DNA from: CAADGU01 sp964581605
Lineage (GTDB): Bacteria > Chloroflexota > Anaerolineae > Promineifilales > Promineifilaceae
Length of the DNA: 64,000 nt
Direction of reading: 5' to 3'
NCBI GenBank assembly: GCA_964581605.1
Contig: CAZOPF010000005.1
Span: forward strand, 1 to 64,000
Shown here: positions 32,742 to 39,767 of the stretch, in pieces
How the letters are laid out: each line of letters starts with the position of its first letter
Numbering within the stretch: the first letter of the stretch is position 1
Translations under genes and position numbers: made by a program
Notes under the pieces: model-generated
The model's input: the letters and a program-made list of their open reading frames with translations, nothing else
Told to the model about the DNA's origin: nothing
The model's database searches: none

Positions 32742-33257
32742 TCAACAATCGAACACAAACCAACAGATTTCATTGCGCAGCTTCTGGTCGTCAAGCACCA
32801 GCCCCCGGATTTCGTCCGGCAGTTGTGCTCGCTGCCAGGCACACTCAAGGCGACCAGCTTCTTCGGCCCGGCCGTCAGGCACCGCCGCCCGCGCCGCTTT
32901 AATAGCGTAAGCCGCCGCTCCCAATTCATGCGCAGCCACATGAGCTACCGCCACCGCCTGGCCAGCCGCATACGCCGCGTATCTGGCCGCGCCGGTCAAA
33001 TCTCTGGCGGCCGCGTTCGCCGCGCCCGCCGCCGCCCGCGCCTGCGTCATCTTGATCTCACCGCGCACCCAGGCTCGCGTTTGCTCGATTGCCTGTCGCG
33101 GCCGACTATCTGTCGGCGAGGCATCCTCGAAGAAAGGCAGCACGTGTTCTGCACACACGGCCGCCCATAATGCCAGCAAATGATGATCAGAGTCCAGCAG
33201 AGTGCCGCCGCGACGCACTGTGATAAACCTGGGGTCTCGCACCTTTGGTAATATCAT
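32742..33257 (-). CDS. Putative immunity protein (Imm5-like)
   Basis: 171 residues recognised as the Imm5-like family by LPKVRDPRFITVRRGGTLLD at the start, DHHLLALWAAVCAEHVL, PRQAIEQTRAWVRGEIKM, an Ala-rich helical middle (AARYAAYAAGQAVAVAHVAA) and the end RLECAWQRAQLPDEIRGLVL, LRNEICWFVFDC. Proteins of this family were named from polymorphic-toxin neighbourhoods; here no toxin is adjacent. It follows the DinB-like gene by 15 bases and probably shares its promoter. Solitary copies may have another role, so the label is by family only. Confidence 0.8.
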   Translation of the reverse strand: MILPKVRDPRFITVRRGGTLLDSDHHLLALWAAVCAEHVLPFFEDASPTDSRPRQAIEQTRAWVRGEIKMTQARAAAGAANAAARDLTGAARYAAYAAGQAVAVAHVAAHELGAAAYAIKAARAAVPDGRAEEAGRLECAWQRAQLPDEIRGLVLDDQKLRNEICWFVFDC

Positions 33258-33272
33258 GCGTATTCCTTAAAC

Positions 33273-33764
33273 TCAGGCCGCGCCATCCTGGTTATTCAAA
33301 ACGGTCGCCAGCAAATCCATCTGTCCGATATGATGTGTGGCGTGGAGTAGATTGCGCAGGATGGCTTTGACCACGCTGTGTGCCTCGCCACGAATGTAAA
33401 CGGTTTTGGCAAAGTCTTCATCTGTCAGTGAGTCAAGAGTGGCAAAGAGAAGTTGCCAACTTTTCTCCCACCGTTCCATCATCTGCGGGCGGTTGTCGTT
33501 TGCCTCATGCACAAACTCGCGCGGCCGCTCACGGTTTGCTTTTTCACCATCGCTGGTCAAAAAATCAGTCCAGCGCGAGAGAAAGTTGCCGCTGATGTGC
33601 TTGACCAAAATGGCGATACTGTTGGTATGATCGTCACCATCTTCTTGCAGATGCGCAAAGAAGGCCGCATCATCCACGTGGCCTAAGGCTGTGTCGGCCA
33701 TTTGCTTTTGCTCCTGGTATTGGGCGATCACCTCTGCCTTAAATTCCATCCACGAACTGTTCAT
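33273..33764 (-). CDS. DinB/DUF1572 family putative metal-binding protein
   Basis: 163 residues forming a four-helix DinB-like bundle. The family's three metal His can be placed in LVKHISGNFLSRWTDFL (first His) and LLHATHHIGQMDLL (the last two). Related bacillithiol- and mycothiol-dependent transferases share the fold, but the reaction here is unknown. AGGAG precedes the ATG and the promoter at 33796-33825 lies directly upstream. First gene of a two-gene unit with the Imm5-like gene. Confidence 0.85.
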   Translation of the reverse strand: MNSSWMEFKAEVIAQYQEQKQMADTALGHVDDAAFFAHLQEDGDDHTNSIAILVKHISGNFLSRWTDFLTSDGEKANRERPREFVHEANDNRPQMMERWEKSWQLLFATLDSLTDEDFAKTVYIRGEAHSVVKAILRNLLHATHHIGQMDLLATVLNNQDGAA

Positions 33765-33795
33765 TATTCGATCTCCTGTTTTGTAAATGAGCCGA

Positions 33796-33825
33796 AGTAT
33801 AGGCTATTCGTTCGTGCCCAGCCAA
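33796..33825 (-). promoter_or_regulatory. Promoter of DinB-like/Imm5-like unit
   Basis: On the minus strand: -35 TTGGCT (33825-33820), 18-base spacer GGGCACGAACGAATAGCC, -10 TATACT (33801-33796). The similarity to 32695-32724 extends through the spacer (GCGAACAAAT against CACGAACGAAT), more than core promoter function needs, which points to a common regulator or a duplication. Confidence 0.7.
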
Positions 33826-34011
33826 TCACATACCAGGGCTTTCAGTTGCCTGATTTGTCTTTTGCAGGAGGGCAACACGCTCTTGTGCAGCCCGTTTGCA
33901 CGGGGGTATGTGAACTCTTCCGGCTCAGGTTGGGCAGGTAATTGTGTCAATGGTTACGGCCGTGACCCAACCCCATTGGCAGATTTGGCGGCGCGGGGGA
34001 CAATTCCCGGT

Positions 34012-34875
34012 ATGAACCATGATGTTGAGGTGGAGGCGGTGGTCACGGCCGTAAAACAATCGGCCAAATATGGTGACACCAGCGAGGCCACCATCCGCGA
34101 ACTGGCGGCCGAAGCGGTGCGCCAGCACAAAAAAAGCAAACCGGCCATCAAAGCGGTACGCGCCCGACTGCACAGCATCATGGCCCCGTACCTGGGCGAC
34201 CCTGATTATGCCGCCGAAGCCGCCCGCCTGGAGGCCGCCTTTGCTGCCCACAATGACGCCGCCATCGCCGCCATCTGCCAGGACTGTCTGCACGCCCACC
34301 TCTCCACCCGCGAACGGCTGCCCATCATGGCCGAATTTTACGAGCGCATCTTTGCCATCACCGGCCAACCACAATCCGTTCTGGATATTGCCTGTGGCCT
34401 GAACCCGCTGGCCTTGCGCTGGATGGGTTTGGGATCAGTCAGCAGTCAGCAGTTAGCGGTGAGCAGTGGGCGGCCAGTGCCAGGCTTGAGGTTTTATGCG
34501 TATGATATTCATGAGCCGAGGATTGCTTTTATTAACCATTATTTGCAATTGGAAGGGTTGGAATCGTTGGCGCGGGTGCAGGATGTGGCCATGAATTTTC
34601 CGCAAGAGGAGGCGGATGTGGCCTTGTTTTTGAAGGAGATGCCGCGATTTGAGCGGAATTATGGTGGGCGCGGACGGCCGTTGCTGGAATCCCTGCACGC
34701 CAGATTTTTAGTCATCAGCTACCCCACCATCAGCACCCATGGCGGCCGTAACCTCACCAACCGCTACCGGGAATTCATGTTCCAACTTATCCAGGGTCAC
34801 GATTGGCCGGTGACGGAGTTATTGTTTGCGGGGGAGTTGGTTTTTGTTGTGGAAAAGGGATTGGAGATTGGTTAG
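34012..34875 (+). CDS. 16S rRNA (guanine-1405-N7)-methyltransferase-like protein (Rmt/FmrO family)
   Basis: 287 residues related to the aminoglycoside-resistance methyltransferases Rmt/Arm/FmrO, which methylate G1405 in the ribosomal A site. Diagnostic blocks are RARLHSIMAPY, STRERLPIMAEFYERIF, VLDIACGLNPLAL (123-135, SAM binding), YDIHEPRIAFI, LFLKEMPRFER and VISYPTISTHGGRNLTNRYREFM. The start at 34012 gives the family's usual helical N-terminal domain; the frame runs further upstream only through the divergent promoter. About residues 141-158 (SVSSQQLAVSSGRP) are an in-frame repeat insertion. The stop TAG belongs to the inverted repeat of a MITE. Whether it confers resistance or serves as housekeeping is not known; rsmE follows. 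Confidence 0.82.
   Translation: MNHDVEVEAVVTAVKQSAKYGDTSEATIRELAAEAVRQHKKSKPAIKAVRARLHSIMAPYLGDPDYAAEAARLEAAFAAHNDAAIAAICQDCLHAHLSTRERLPIMAEFYERIFAITGQPQSVLDIACGLNPLALRWMGLGSVSSQQLAVSSGRPVPGLRFYAYDIHEPRIAFINHYLQLEGLESLARVQDVAMNFPQEEADVALFLKEMPRFERNYGGRGRPLLESLHARFLVISYPTISTHGGRNLTNRYREFMFQLIQGHDWPVTELLFAGELVFVVEKGLEIG
34432..34485. repeat. In-frame CAGTCAGCAGT-type repeat inside rRNA methyltransferase gene
   Basis: CAGTCAGCAGTCAGCAGTTA and GGTGAGCAGTG encode a Ser/Gln-rich segment absent from relatives at this point (LRWMGL and FYAYDIHE should almost adjoin). The reverse complement type CTCACTGCTCACTG is found in tandem between genes at 40910-40966, so an intergenic repeat has entered the gene. 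Confidence 0.75.
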
Positions 34876-35002
34876 TGTCATTCGCTTTTCGCCATGACTG
34901 CAACGGATAAAGAAATGGACGGATTCCTCTCTGGAAATTTATCCGCTTATTTCACCATCCGTTGTAGTCTTAAGGAAGTGGCGAAAACTTCGTGACACTA
35001 AT
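34871..35002. mobile_element. MITE-like element, family B, copy 3
   Basis: About 130 bp with ends TTAGTGTCA (34872-34880) and TGACACTAA (34993-35001) as perfect inverted repeats and strong similarity to copy 1 through the core (GATAAAGAAATGGACGGATTCCTCTCTGGAAATTTATCCG in part). It fills exactly the gap between the rRNA methyltransferase and rsmE: the stop codon of the former (34873-34875) is in the left end and a potential ATG of rsmE (35001) includes the last base. No target duplication is visible. Confidence 0.82.
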
Positions 35003-35018
35003 GAATCTCATCTTTGTT

Positions 35019-35750
35019 ATGCACCACTTCTTCATCCCCCCGCAAAACCTCACCGACCGGCAGGCCATTCTGACCGGCGAGCAGGCGCGGCAGATCGCCC
35101 AAGTGCTGCGGCTGCACGTGGGGGAGCGGGTGGTGGTGTTGGACAATACAGGGTGGGAGTATGAGGTGCGGCTGACGGCCGTGACCCCGCCACAGGTCAT
35201 CGGCGATATAGTGGAAAAGCGCACGGCCGTAGGCGAACCATCCCTCCACATCACCCTCTACATGGCTTTGCTCAAACGGGAAAAGTTTGAATGGGTGCTG
35301 CAAAAGGGCACAGAGGTAGGCGTCAGTCGCTTTGTGCCGGTGATCACGCAGCGCACCCTGGCGCAGGATACAGAAATCAAGCCGGGCAAACAGGAACGCT
35401 GGCAGAAAATCCTCACCGAAGCGGCCGAACAATGCCGCCGCAGCCGTATCCCAGCGCTGGCCGCGCCGATGAAACTGGCCGATGCGCTGGCGCAGCACGG
35501 GGCAGAAATGGCGTTGATACCTTGGGAGAGTGCGACGGCCGTTGGCCTGAAAAGCGCCCTCTCCGGTACAATCCCCACCTCTGCGGCCCTCTTCATCGGC
35601 CCGGAAGGTGGTTTTGCGCCAGAAGAAATTGAACGGGCCAGGCAGCATCACGTCCAGCCGGTGACATTGGGCAAACGCATCTTGCGCGCGGAAACGGCCG
35701 CAATTGTGGCTACTTCGCTTCTGATTCATGAGGCAGGAGACCAGGCATAA
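35019..35750 (+). CDS. rsmE: 16S rRNA (uracil-1498-N3)-methyltransferase RsmE
   Basis: 243 residues of the SPOUT-class methyltransferase that modifies U1498 of 16S rRNA. It begins HHFFIPPQ with a PUA-like domain, then MALLKREKFEWVLQKGTEVGVSRFVPVITQRT, ERWQKILTEAAEQCRRSRIP, ALFIGPEGGFAPEEIE (SAM knot) and VTLGKRILRAETAAIVA. All family blocks are intact. Starts at 35019 (family-like MHHFF) or 35001 are possible; the latter would overlap the MITE end. It is the second 16S rRNA methyltransferase in a row. Confidence 0.93.
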   Translation: MHHFFIPPQNLTDRQAILTGEQARQIAQVLRLHVGERVVVLDNTGWEYEVRLTAVTPPQVIGDIVEKRTAVGEPSLHITLYMALLKREKFEWVLQKGTEVGVSRFVPVITQRTLAQDTEIKPGKQERWQKILTEAAEQCRRSRIPALAAPMKLADALAQHGAEMALIPWESATAVGLKSALSGTIPTSAALFIGPEGGFAPEEIERARQHHVQPVTLGKRILRAETAAIVATSLLIHEAGDQA

Positions 35751-35796
35751 TACAAAGCGGCTGGATTGTGGTAACATACTGCGCTAGAGGTGATTT

Positions 35797-36033
35797 ATGA
35801 TCGCAATTAGCCTGGATGAAATCGAAACAAAACTCCATATTTACTTGCAGAGAGTGGAGGCCGGGGAGACGGTCGTTATCCTTCGGGCAGGGAAACCAAT
35901 AGCTCATCTGGAACCAGTAGATAAAGAACCAGTTGGGTTACGGCCGTACGGATTATGCGCTGGTGAATTTGTAGTTCCCGATGACTTTAATGATCCATTA
36001 CCAGAAGACATCTTACGAGACTTTGAGGGATGA
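35797..36033 (+). CDS. Type II antitoxin, Phd/YefM family
   Basis: 78 residues: N-terminal Phd/YefM DNA-binding fold (ISLDEIETKLHIYLQRVEAGETVVILRAGKPIAHLEPV) and an acidic C-terminal tail (PDDFNDPLPEDILRDFEG) of the kind that wraps the toxin. AGAGGTG lies before the ATG. The TGA overlaps the ATG of the toxin remnant as ATGA, the classical antitoxin-toxin arrangement. Because the toxin is broken, this antitoxin is now an orphan that could protect against related toxins. Confidence 0.88.
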   Translation: MIAISLDEIETKLHIYLQRVEAGETVVILRAGKPIAHLEPVDKEPVGLRPYGLCAGEFVVPDDFNDPLPEDILRDFEG

Positions 36034-36304
36034 TGGAACTGTTGCTAGACACTCACATCTTTCTTTGGTTTCTTAACGCTGACAAACAATTGCCTCAGGT
36101 TGTTAAAGATCAAATCCGTGACCCTCAAAATAACGTGTACTTGAGTGTCGCTTCACTCTGGGAGATCATCATTAAAAATCGGCTTGGCAAATTGCCTTTA
36201 CCTCATCCCCCAGGCATTTATATTCCACAATAGAAATGGGATTTACTTTGGTCACGATGGATCACGCGATTCTCCAGTACGGTGTCGTAACGCTAAAATT
36301 CTAA
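36030..36304 (+). pseudogene. Decayed PIN-domain (VapC-like) toxin
   Basis: The N-terminal half of a PIN ribonuclease is intact: LLLDTHIFLWFLNAD with the first catalytic Asp, SVASLWEIIIKNRLGKLPLP with the second acidic residue, then a stop at 36231-36233. Some 20 bases on, another frame encodes the typical toxin end, TLVTMDHAILQYGVVTLKF followed by a stop at 36302-36304. The central part that should carry HRDPFDR and the third acidic residue is missing. The gene has thus suffered an internal deletion plus frameshift and cannot make an active nuclease. Paired with the intact antitoxin upstream. Confidence 0.85.
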
Positions 36305-36309
36305 CACCC

Positions 36310-36990
36310 ATGCTCTATCTGGTAGCAACCCCCATTGGCAACCTGGCAGATGTGACGCTGCGGGCGTTGGAGACGCTGCGGGCGGTGGATGTCATTGCTG
36401 CTGAGGATACACGCAAGACAGGCATTTTGCTCAAACATTATGACATCAGCAAACCACAACTGGCCTTCCATGAACACAATGAGGAACAGGCCGGCCGCAA
36501 AATTATGGAACTGCTGCTGGCCGGGCAGTCAGTGGCGGTAGTGTCGGAGGCGGGCACGCCGGGTATTTCTGACCCCGGCTTTTCCATCGTGCGCCGGGCG
36601 GTGGAAGCTGGCATAAAGGTGACGGTTATTCCGGGGGCAACGGCCGTAACCACCGCCCTTGTCCTCTCCGGTTTACCCGCGCACTCCTTTACGTTTCGTG
36701 GTTTTCCGCCCCGCAAACAGGGCAAACGCCAAAATTTCCTGGCGATAGATGTTAACTCGCCACACACGCTGGTCTTTTACGAAAGCCCGCACCGGCTGCG
36801 TGCCTTTTTGCAAGATGCTCTGGCGGTCTATGGCGATCGGGAAACGGCCGTGTGTAATGAACTCACCAAACTGTTTGAAACCATTCAGCGCGGCCGCCTC
36901 TCGGACCACATTGCCCACTTTTCCCAGGAAGAGCCAAGAGGAGAATATGTGGTCGTGATCGCCGGCTGTGAAGAAAAGAAGGACAGGTAA
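36310..36990 (+). CDS. rsmI: 16S rRNA (cytidine-1402-2'-O)-methyltransferase RsmI
   Basis: 226 residues of the tetrapyrrole-methylase fold: LYLVATPIGNLADVTLRALE, VDVIAAEDTRKTGILLKHY, FHEHNE, VAVVSEAGTPGISDPGF, VTVIPGATAVTTALVLSGL, FRGFPPRKQGKR, LVFYESPHRL, AVCNELTKLFE, RGRLSDH and GEYVVVIAG. It is shorter than the ~275-residue E. coli enzyme because the C-terminal helical domain is absent, a common variant. No Shine-Dalgarno sequence is clear before ATG 36310. It ends three bases before secD, so the three genes rsmI-secD-secF are probably cotranscribed. Confidence 0.94.
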   Translation: MLYLVATPIGNLADVTLRALETLRAVDVIAAEDTRKTGILLKHYDISKPQLAFHEHNEEQAGRKIMELLLAGQSVAVVSEAGTPGISDPGFSIVRRAVEAGIKVTVIPGATAVTTALVLSGLPAHSFTFRGFPPRKQGKRQNFLAIDVNSPHTLVFYESPHRLRAFLQDALAVYGDRETAVCNELTKLFETIQRGRLSDHIAHFSQEEPRGEYVVVIAGCEEKKDR

Positions 36991-36993
36991 CAT

Positions 36994-38319
36994 ATGAAAA
37001 AATGGCAAGATTGGTTATGGCTGGTACTCATTGTGGGGTTGACGGCCGTTGCCCTGTGGGTATTCCAAAACCCAGACTACCCCATCCGCCAGGGACTGGA
37101 TTTACAAGGCGGTTTACAGGTGTTGTTAGAAGCAGATGTGCCGGAAACGGAAAGTATTGACCCGGAACAAATGGATACCGCCCGCCAAATTATTGACCAG
37201 CGTGTCAATGCTCTGGGGGTAGCCGAGCCACTGGTGCAGCTAGAAGGTGAACGCCGAATCCTGGTAGAACTGCCAGGCATTGACAACCCGGAAGAGGCTT
37301 TCACGCTGATTGAGGAAACAGCCCTGCTGGAGTTTATAGATACTGGCTTACAATCGCTCCCGGAGGGGATGTGTGTACGCACTTCACACAACGACGGCCC
37401 ATCCCGCTGCGAGTTGGATGGTGGGGTAGCCGACCCGGCGCCTACTTTTGAAACTATTTTGACCGGCGCCGATCTGGAAGAAGCGCATACCGAACTAAGC
37501 GGTTTTAACCAGTATTATGTGGCTTTCGCCCTTAAAAACGACGCGGAGGAGCTATTTGCCAGCTACACCCGTGAACATATCGGCCAATTTTTAACAATAG
37601 TCCTGGATAAACAGGTGATTTCCAGCCCACAAATTGAGAGTGCGATTACCGGCGGCAAAGGCTCCATTACCGGCCAGTTCACGCCCGAAGAAGCAACACG
37701 GCTGGCGTTGCAACTACGGTTTGGCAGTCTGCCTGTGCCCCTACGCATTGAAAGTACACGCCAGGTGGGGGCAACGTTGGGGCAGCAATCCATAGATGCC
37801 AGTATCCGCGCCGGGCTGGTGGGCGTGGCCATGGTGCTGATTTTTATGCTGGCTTATTATCGGCTGCCCGGTTTTTTGGCAGATATTGCCCTCATTGTTT
37901 ATATGCTGTTGAACTTTTTGGTGTTTCAAACCTTGCCAGTCACCCTAACATTGCCGGCGATTACGGGTTTTTTGCTCTCCACGGGAATGGCGGTGGATGC
38001 CAATGTGCTGATTTTTGAGCGGATGAAGGAAGAACTGCGCAGCGGCAGCCGGCTGGATGACGCCATTCATACCGGGTTTAGCAAAGCGTGGGTTTCTATT
38101 CGGGACTCAAATGTGGCGACGCTGGTGATTTGTCTGGTTTTGTGGGTGTTCGGGCGCAGTTTTGGGGCCAGCGCCGTGCAGGGTTTTGCCATCACGTTGG
38201 CGATAGGGGTGTGCATCAGCATGTTTACGGCCGTGATCATCACCCGCACCCTGGTTAACCTGATTATCGGCTGGAATGCCCGCCGTTTTCAAAACAAAAA
38301 GTGGCTGATGGGAACGTAA
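36994..38319 (+). CDS. secD: Protein translocase subunit SecD
   Basis: 441 residues: first membrane helix (about 7-25), YPIRQGLDLQGGLQVLLEADVP (conserved D1 motif), the P1 periplasmic-type head in a compact form, ITGQFTPEEATRLALQLRFGSLPVPL (D4 region), then five helices with ALIVYMLLNF, ITGFLLSTGMAVDANVLIFERMKEEL (D5/D6 motif with the essential Asp) and HTGFSKAWVSIRDSNVATL. Uses the proton or sodium gradient to pull exported proteins across the membrane with SecF. AGGT precedes the ATG; six bases separate it from secF. Confidence 0.95.
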   Translation: MKKWQDWLWLVLIVGLTAVALWVFQNPDYPIRQGLDLQGGLQVLLEADVPETESIDPEQMDTARQIIDQRVNALGVAEPLVQLEGERRILVELPGIDNPEEAFTLIEETALLEFIDTGLQSLPEGMCVRTSHNDGPSRCELDGGVADPAPTFETILTGADLEEAHTELSGFNQYYVAFALKNDAEELFASYTREHIGQFLTIVLDKQVISSPQIESAITGGKGSITGQFTPEEATRLALQLRFGSLPVPLRIESTRQVGATLGQQSIDASIRAGLVGVAMVLIFMLAYYRLPGFLADIALIVYMLLNFLVFQTLPVTLTLPAITGFLLSTGMAVDANVLIFERMKEELRSGSRLDDAIHTGFSKAWVSIRDSNVATLVICLVLWVFGRSFGASAVQGFAITLAIGVCISMFTAVIITRTLVNLIIGWNARRFQNKKWLMGT

Positions 38320-38325
38320 CAGAAA

Positions 38326-39273
38326 ATGAAAATCAATTTTGATCAATTCGTACAAAGACGGCGCTGGTATTACACCTTTTCCGGGATTCTTTTTGGACTG
38401 GGATTACTGGCGTTAATAGTTGCTTATATTTCTACAGGCTCCTTTTTGCGGTTGAGCGTGGATTTTTTGGGTGGCACCCGTTTTGAAGTGCAGTTTGAAG
38501 ACCCGGTAACAGAAGAGCAAATCCGCGAAGTATTTGCGGCATTTGGCCAGAGCAATCCATTGGTGACAGCCATTCGCGGGCAGGGGTTACAAAACGCCTG
38601 GCAGGTGAGAACCGCTTTCCTTTCCGCCGAACAGTCGCAGGCTATAGGTGATGCGCTCAATGAGTTATCCCCTCTGATTCCAGGCACAACCCTGGTGACA
38701 ACCGTCAGCCCGTCGGTGGGGCGGGAGGTGACGCGGGCCGCTTTTATTGCCGTGCTGGTTTCCGGGCTGATCATTTTAGGGTATATCATGTTTGTGTTTC
38801 GGCAGGTGCCCAATTCTTTCCGTTATGGGGCGTGCGCCGTGGTGGCGATGTTCCATGATGTGGTGGTGGTGGTGGCGTTTGCCGCACTCACCGGGGCATT
38901 GTTCGGGTGGGAGATTGATGCGTTGTTTTTGACGGCATTGTTGACGGTGGTTGGTTTTTCTTTACAAGATACGATTGTGGTTTTTGACCGCATTCGGGAA
39001 AATCTAACCCTGCGACAAAACAGGGGTAAGGAACTGGAGGAGATTGTTAATCTCGCGGTGAGTGAGACGTTTAAGCGCTCGGTGATTACGCAGTTGAATG
39101 CGATGTTTATTATGGTAGCGATTTTGCTTTTTGGGGGGGATTCGGTGAAGCCTTTTATTGGGGCACTGTTTATTGGACTGCTGACAGGTACTTATAGCTC
39201 CATTTTTATTGCCTCGCCGTTATTGGTTTCCTGGCAGAAAGGGGAGATTCCATTGCTGCGGCGGGCAGCGTGA
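38326..39273 (+). CDS. secF: Protein translocase subunit SecF
   Basis: 315 residues with six helices. LSVDFLGGTRFEVQFEDPV (F1), the small P1 loop, TVSPSVGREVTRAAFIAVLVSG, VVAMFHDVVVVVAFAALTG, LTVVGFSLQDTIVVFDRIRENL (F5 motif with the key Asp) and NLAVSETFKRSVITQLNAMFI. Partner of SecD, directly downstream. Contains no ACGGCCGT, in contrast to most genes here. The 3' side runs into repeats rather than an evident terminator. Confidence 0.95.
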   Translation: MKINFDQFVQRRRWYYTFSGILFGLGLLALIVAYISTGSFLRLSVDFLGGTRFEVQFEDPVTEEQIREVFAAFGQSNPLVTAIRGQGLQNAWQVRTAFLSAEQSQAIGDALNELSPLIPGTTLVTTVSPSVGREVTRAAFIAVLVSGLIILGYIMFVFRQVPNSFRYGACAVVAMFHDVVVVVAFAALTGALFGWEIDALFLTALLTVVGFSLQDTIVVFDRIRENLTLRQNRGKELEEIVNLAVSETFKRSVITQLNAMFIMVAILLFGGDSVKPFIGALFIGLLTGTYSSIFIASPLLVSWQKGEIPLLRRAA

Positions 39274-39767
39274 GAAGGTGATGGGATGCCTGGGTGATAA
39301 GGAGGTGGAGTGAGCAATTAGCCAATTACCCCATTACGAATGAAGCTAATGGAAACACTTTTTACTGTTATGCCCAGCCCTTGGGGGGGAATTGTTAATG
39401 GCCTGCCGGCAGGCGGGATTGTTGTTTAGTGAGCGTCTAAAAAAATTACGGCATGGTTCAAAACCATGAAAAAGCATCTTTACAATTGAATGAGCAAAAA
39501 GGGTAATCTTAAACAGGCTAAAGCCTTGGGCGAAACAGCCGAATTCGTCACCAAACAGATTATCGGGCGAATGGCTGGTCGTCATGAACAGAATGTCGGA
39601 CAGCTCTCAAGGCGGCAGCCTGGGCGCCAGGCCACAGCCACAGTCACCGCTGTTAAGGTTCGTTGGTCATAAAATGAGCCATGCCTAATTGAGTAATTTG
39701 GTAATTAGCCGCTTCAATTACTTAATTACCCAATTACCCAATCGCTAACTTATTTGCAAACGATCAT
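39274..39767. other. Repeat-rich gap between secF and the following membrane-protein gene
   Basis: About 490 bases without a convincing gene. It holds AATTACCCAATTACC-type tandem repeats on both sides (about 39317-39345 and 39685-39745), a GCCTGCCGGCAGGC palindrome (about 39404-39417), a solo MITE end (39425-39443) and a short hairpin CATGGTT-CAA-AACCATG (about 39452-39468). A 60-codon plus-strand frame at 39490-39672 begins with a lysine-rich MSKKGNLKQAKALGETAEF; it has no ribosome site and I consider it unlikely but possible. Confidence 0.6.
39425..39443. mobile_element. Solo end of MITE family A
   Basis: TTTAGTGAGCGTCTAAAAA matches the left end of the element at 3415-3522 exactly over about 18 bases. 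No matching right end occurs within the following several hundred bases, so it is a fragment or a diverged copy. Confidence 0.6.

Noticed and set aside
32660..32941. Minus-strand frame through the end of the Imm5-like gene
   Set aside because: It is an alternative frame of that gene continuing into the promoter of the DUF2200 gene.
33787..34011. N-terminal extension of the rRNA methyltransferase by 75 residues
   Set aside because: The extension overlaps a well-formed divergent promoter, has no ribosome site and is absent from the family; the ATG at 34012 fits.
39490..39672. 60-codon lysine-rich gene in the secF gap
   Set aside because: No ribosome site, repeat surroundings and no resemblance to a family; mentioned in the gap note only.
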